DNA of 5,848 nt. Origin: CAIOSQ01 sp044359885. Lineage in GTDB: Bacteria > Pseudomonadota > Alphaproteobacteria > CACIAM-22H2. Positions 5,774 to 5,848 of the stretch are shown piece by piece (positions within the stretch are counted from its first letter, which is position 1; every line of letters begins with the position of its first letter). Location: NCBI GenBank assembly GCA_044359885.1, contig JBIKLI010000284.1:1-5848 (forward strand). The letters run 5' to 3'. The position numbers and the translations under genes are program-made. The notes beneath the pieces are model-generated. The model was not told where the DNA came from and ran no database searches. It saw only the letters and a program-made list of their open reading frames with translations.

Positions 5774-5791
5774 CGTCGCGCCTGCGCGACG
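5774..5791 (+). other. 7-bp hairpin in the leader of the amidohydrolase-like gene
   Basis: CGTCGCG (5774-5780) and CGCGACG (5785-5791) flank a CCTG loop, forming a perfect 7-bp GC-rich stem that ends 9 nt before the GGAGG ribosome-binding site at 5801-5805. It would form in the plus-strand leader RNA if transcription starts near 5770, or it could be a DNA palindrome for a regulator. There is no U-tract, so it is not an intrinsic terminator. Confidence 0.45.
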
Positions 5792-5812
5792 CCAGCCACC
5801 GGAGGCCGTCCG

Positions 5813-5848
5813 ATGAATCGCACGCTGTTCACCAATGTCGGCATCTGG
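5813..5848 (+). CDS. Start of a divergent gene, probable amidohydrolase family protein (partial, N-terminus only)
   Basis: Twelve codons are visible, reading MNRTLFTNVGIW before the window ends. An initial strand of the type LFTNV-x-I followed by W/F and usually DG is the common N-terminus of amidohydrolase-superfamily enzymes (imidazolonepropionase- and prolidase-like, metal-dependent hydrolases of C-N bonds). The metal-binding HxH motif would lie outside the window, so the family call rests on this short match. The start is well supported by GGAGG at 5801-5805, 7 nt upstream. The gene is divergent from the transporter operon and shares its control region, which suggests a linked role, for example hydrolysing the imported compound. 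Confidence 0.55.
   Translation, partial: MNRTLFTNVGIW

Larger units (their letters stand above)
5554..5812. promoter_or_regulatory. Divergent intergenic control region between livH and the amidohydrolase-like gene
   Basis: This 259-nt stretch separates two genes that read away from each other, and it contains the most AT-rich sequence in the window (about 5690-5765). It should hold both promoters and the operators. I see a candidate plus-strand promoter, an imperfect palindrome at 5623-5637, several GGATTTC-like motifs between 5646 and 5718, and a hairpin at 5774-5791, each listed separately. Small open frames exist here, but none has a good ribosome-binding site and a plausible protein. I could not place the livH promoter with confidence. 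CATATT on the minus strand (5628-5633) resembles a -10 box but lacks a matching -35. Confidence 0.75.

Noticed and set aside
5554..5844. N-terminal extension of the livH frame to the window edge
   Set aside because: The residues are Arg/Pro/Gly-rich and unlike the family. The GTG at 5551-5553 has a good Shine-Dalgarno and gives the standard N-terminus.
1..5848. Mobile element, CRISPR array, tRNA/rRNA or defence system
   Set aside because: No transposase or integrase motifs, no terminal or regularly spaced repeats, no tRNA-like cloverleaf and no nuclease or toxin motifs were seen. The content is a transport and catabolic locus.

Overview
The window is GC-rich, tightly packed bacterial DNA. 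The GC-rich codon use, the Tat-exported solute-binding protein and the gene families present suggest an alphaproteobacterium, or possibly another high-GC member of the Pseudomonadota. The genus cannot be told from this sequence. There are no RNA genes, insertion sequences, CRISPR arrays or phage genes.

Nearly everything lies on the minus strand in one apparent operon, transcribed from about 5553 down past position 1. In transcription order it holds: a LivH-type permease (GTG start at 5553), a LivM-type permease (ATGA overlap with livH), a Tat-dependent periplasmic substrate-binding protein (426 aa), a LivG-type ATPase, a 276-aa TIM-barrel protein of the phosphoenolpyruvate hydrolase-like family (the family of the C-terminal half of plant Tm-1), and a protein with two tandem SRPBCC domains that is cut by the window edge. 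Gene junctions are very short (4-nt overlap, 7-nt gap, 2-nt gap) except on either side of the substrate-binding protein gene. There, an 89-nt and a 64-nt spacer both carry inverted repeats. The spacer after the gene holds a striking 12-bp, 4-nt-loop hairpin.

At the right edge a divergent plus-strand gene begins at 5813. Its 12 visible residues resemble the N-terminus of amidohydrolase-superfamily enzymes. The 259-nt region between it and livH is the obvious shared control region. It contains a plausible plus-strand promoter, a cluster of GGATTTC-like motifs in both orientations at roughly two-helical-turn spacing, an imperfect palindrome, and a 7-bp hairpin just ahead of the amidohydrolase ribosome-binding site.

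Together the genes look like an uptake-and-catabolism locus. A branched-chain-amino-acid-type (HAAT) ABC transporter imports an unidentified organic compound, and the TIM-barrel enzyme, the double-SRPBCC protein and the divergent amidohydrolase may act on it. No second ATPase (LivF) is visible. The substrate is unknown. The less ordinary elements are the coupling of the Tm-1-type TIM-barrel and double-SRPBCC genes to the transporter, and the RNA and operator structures in the spacers.
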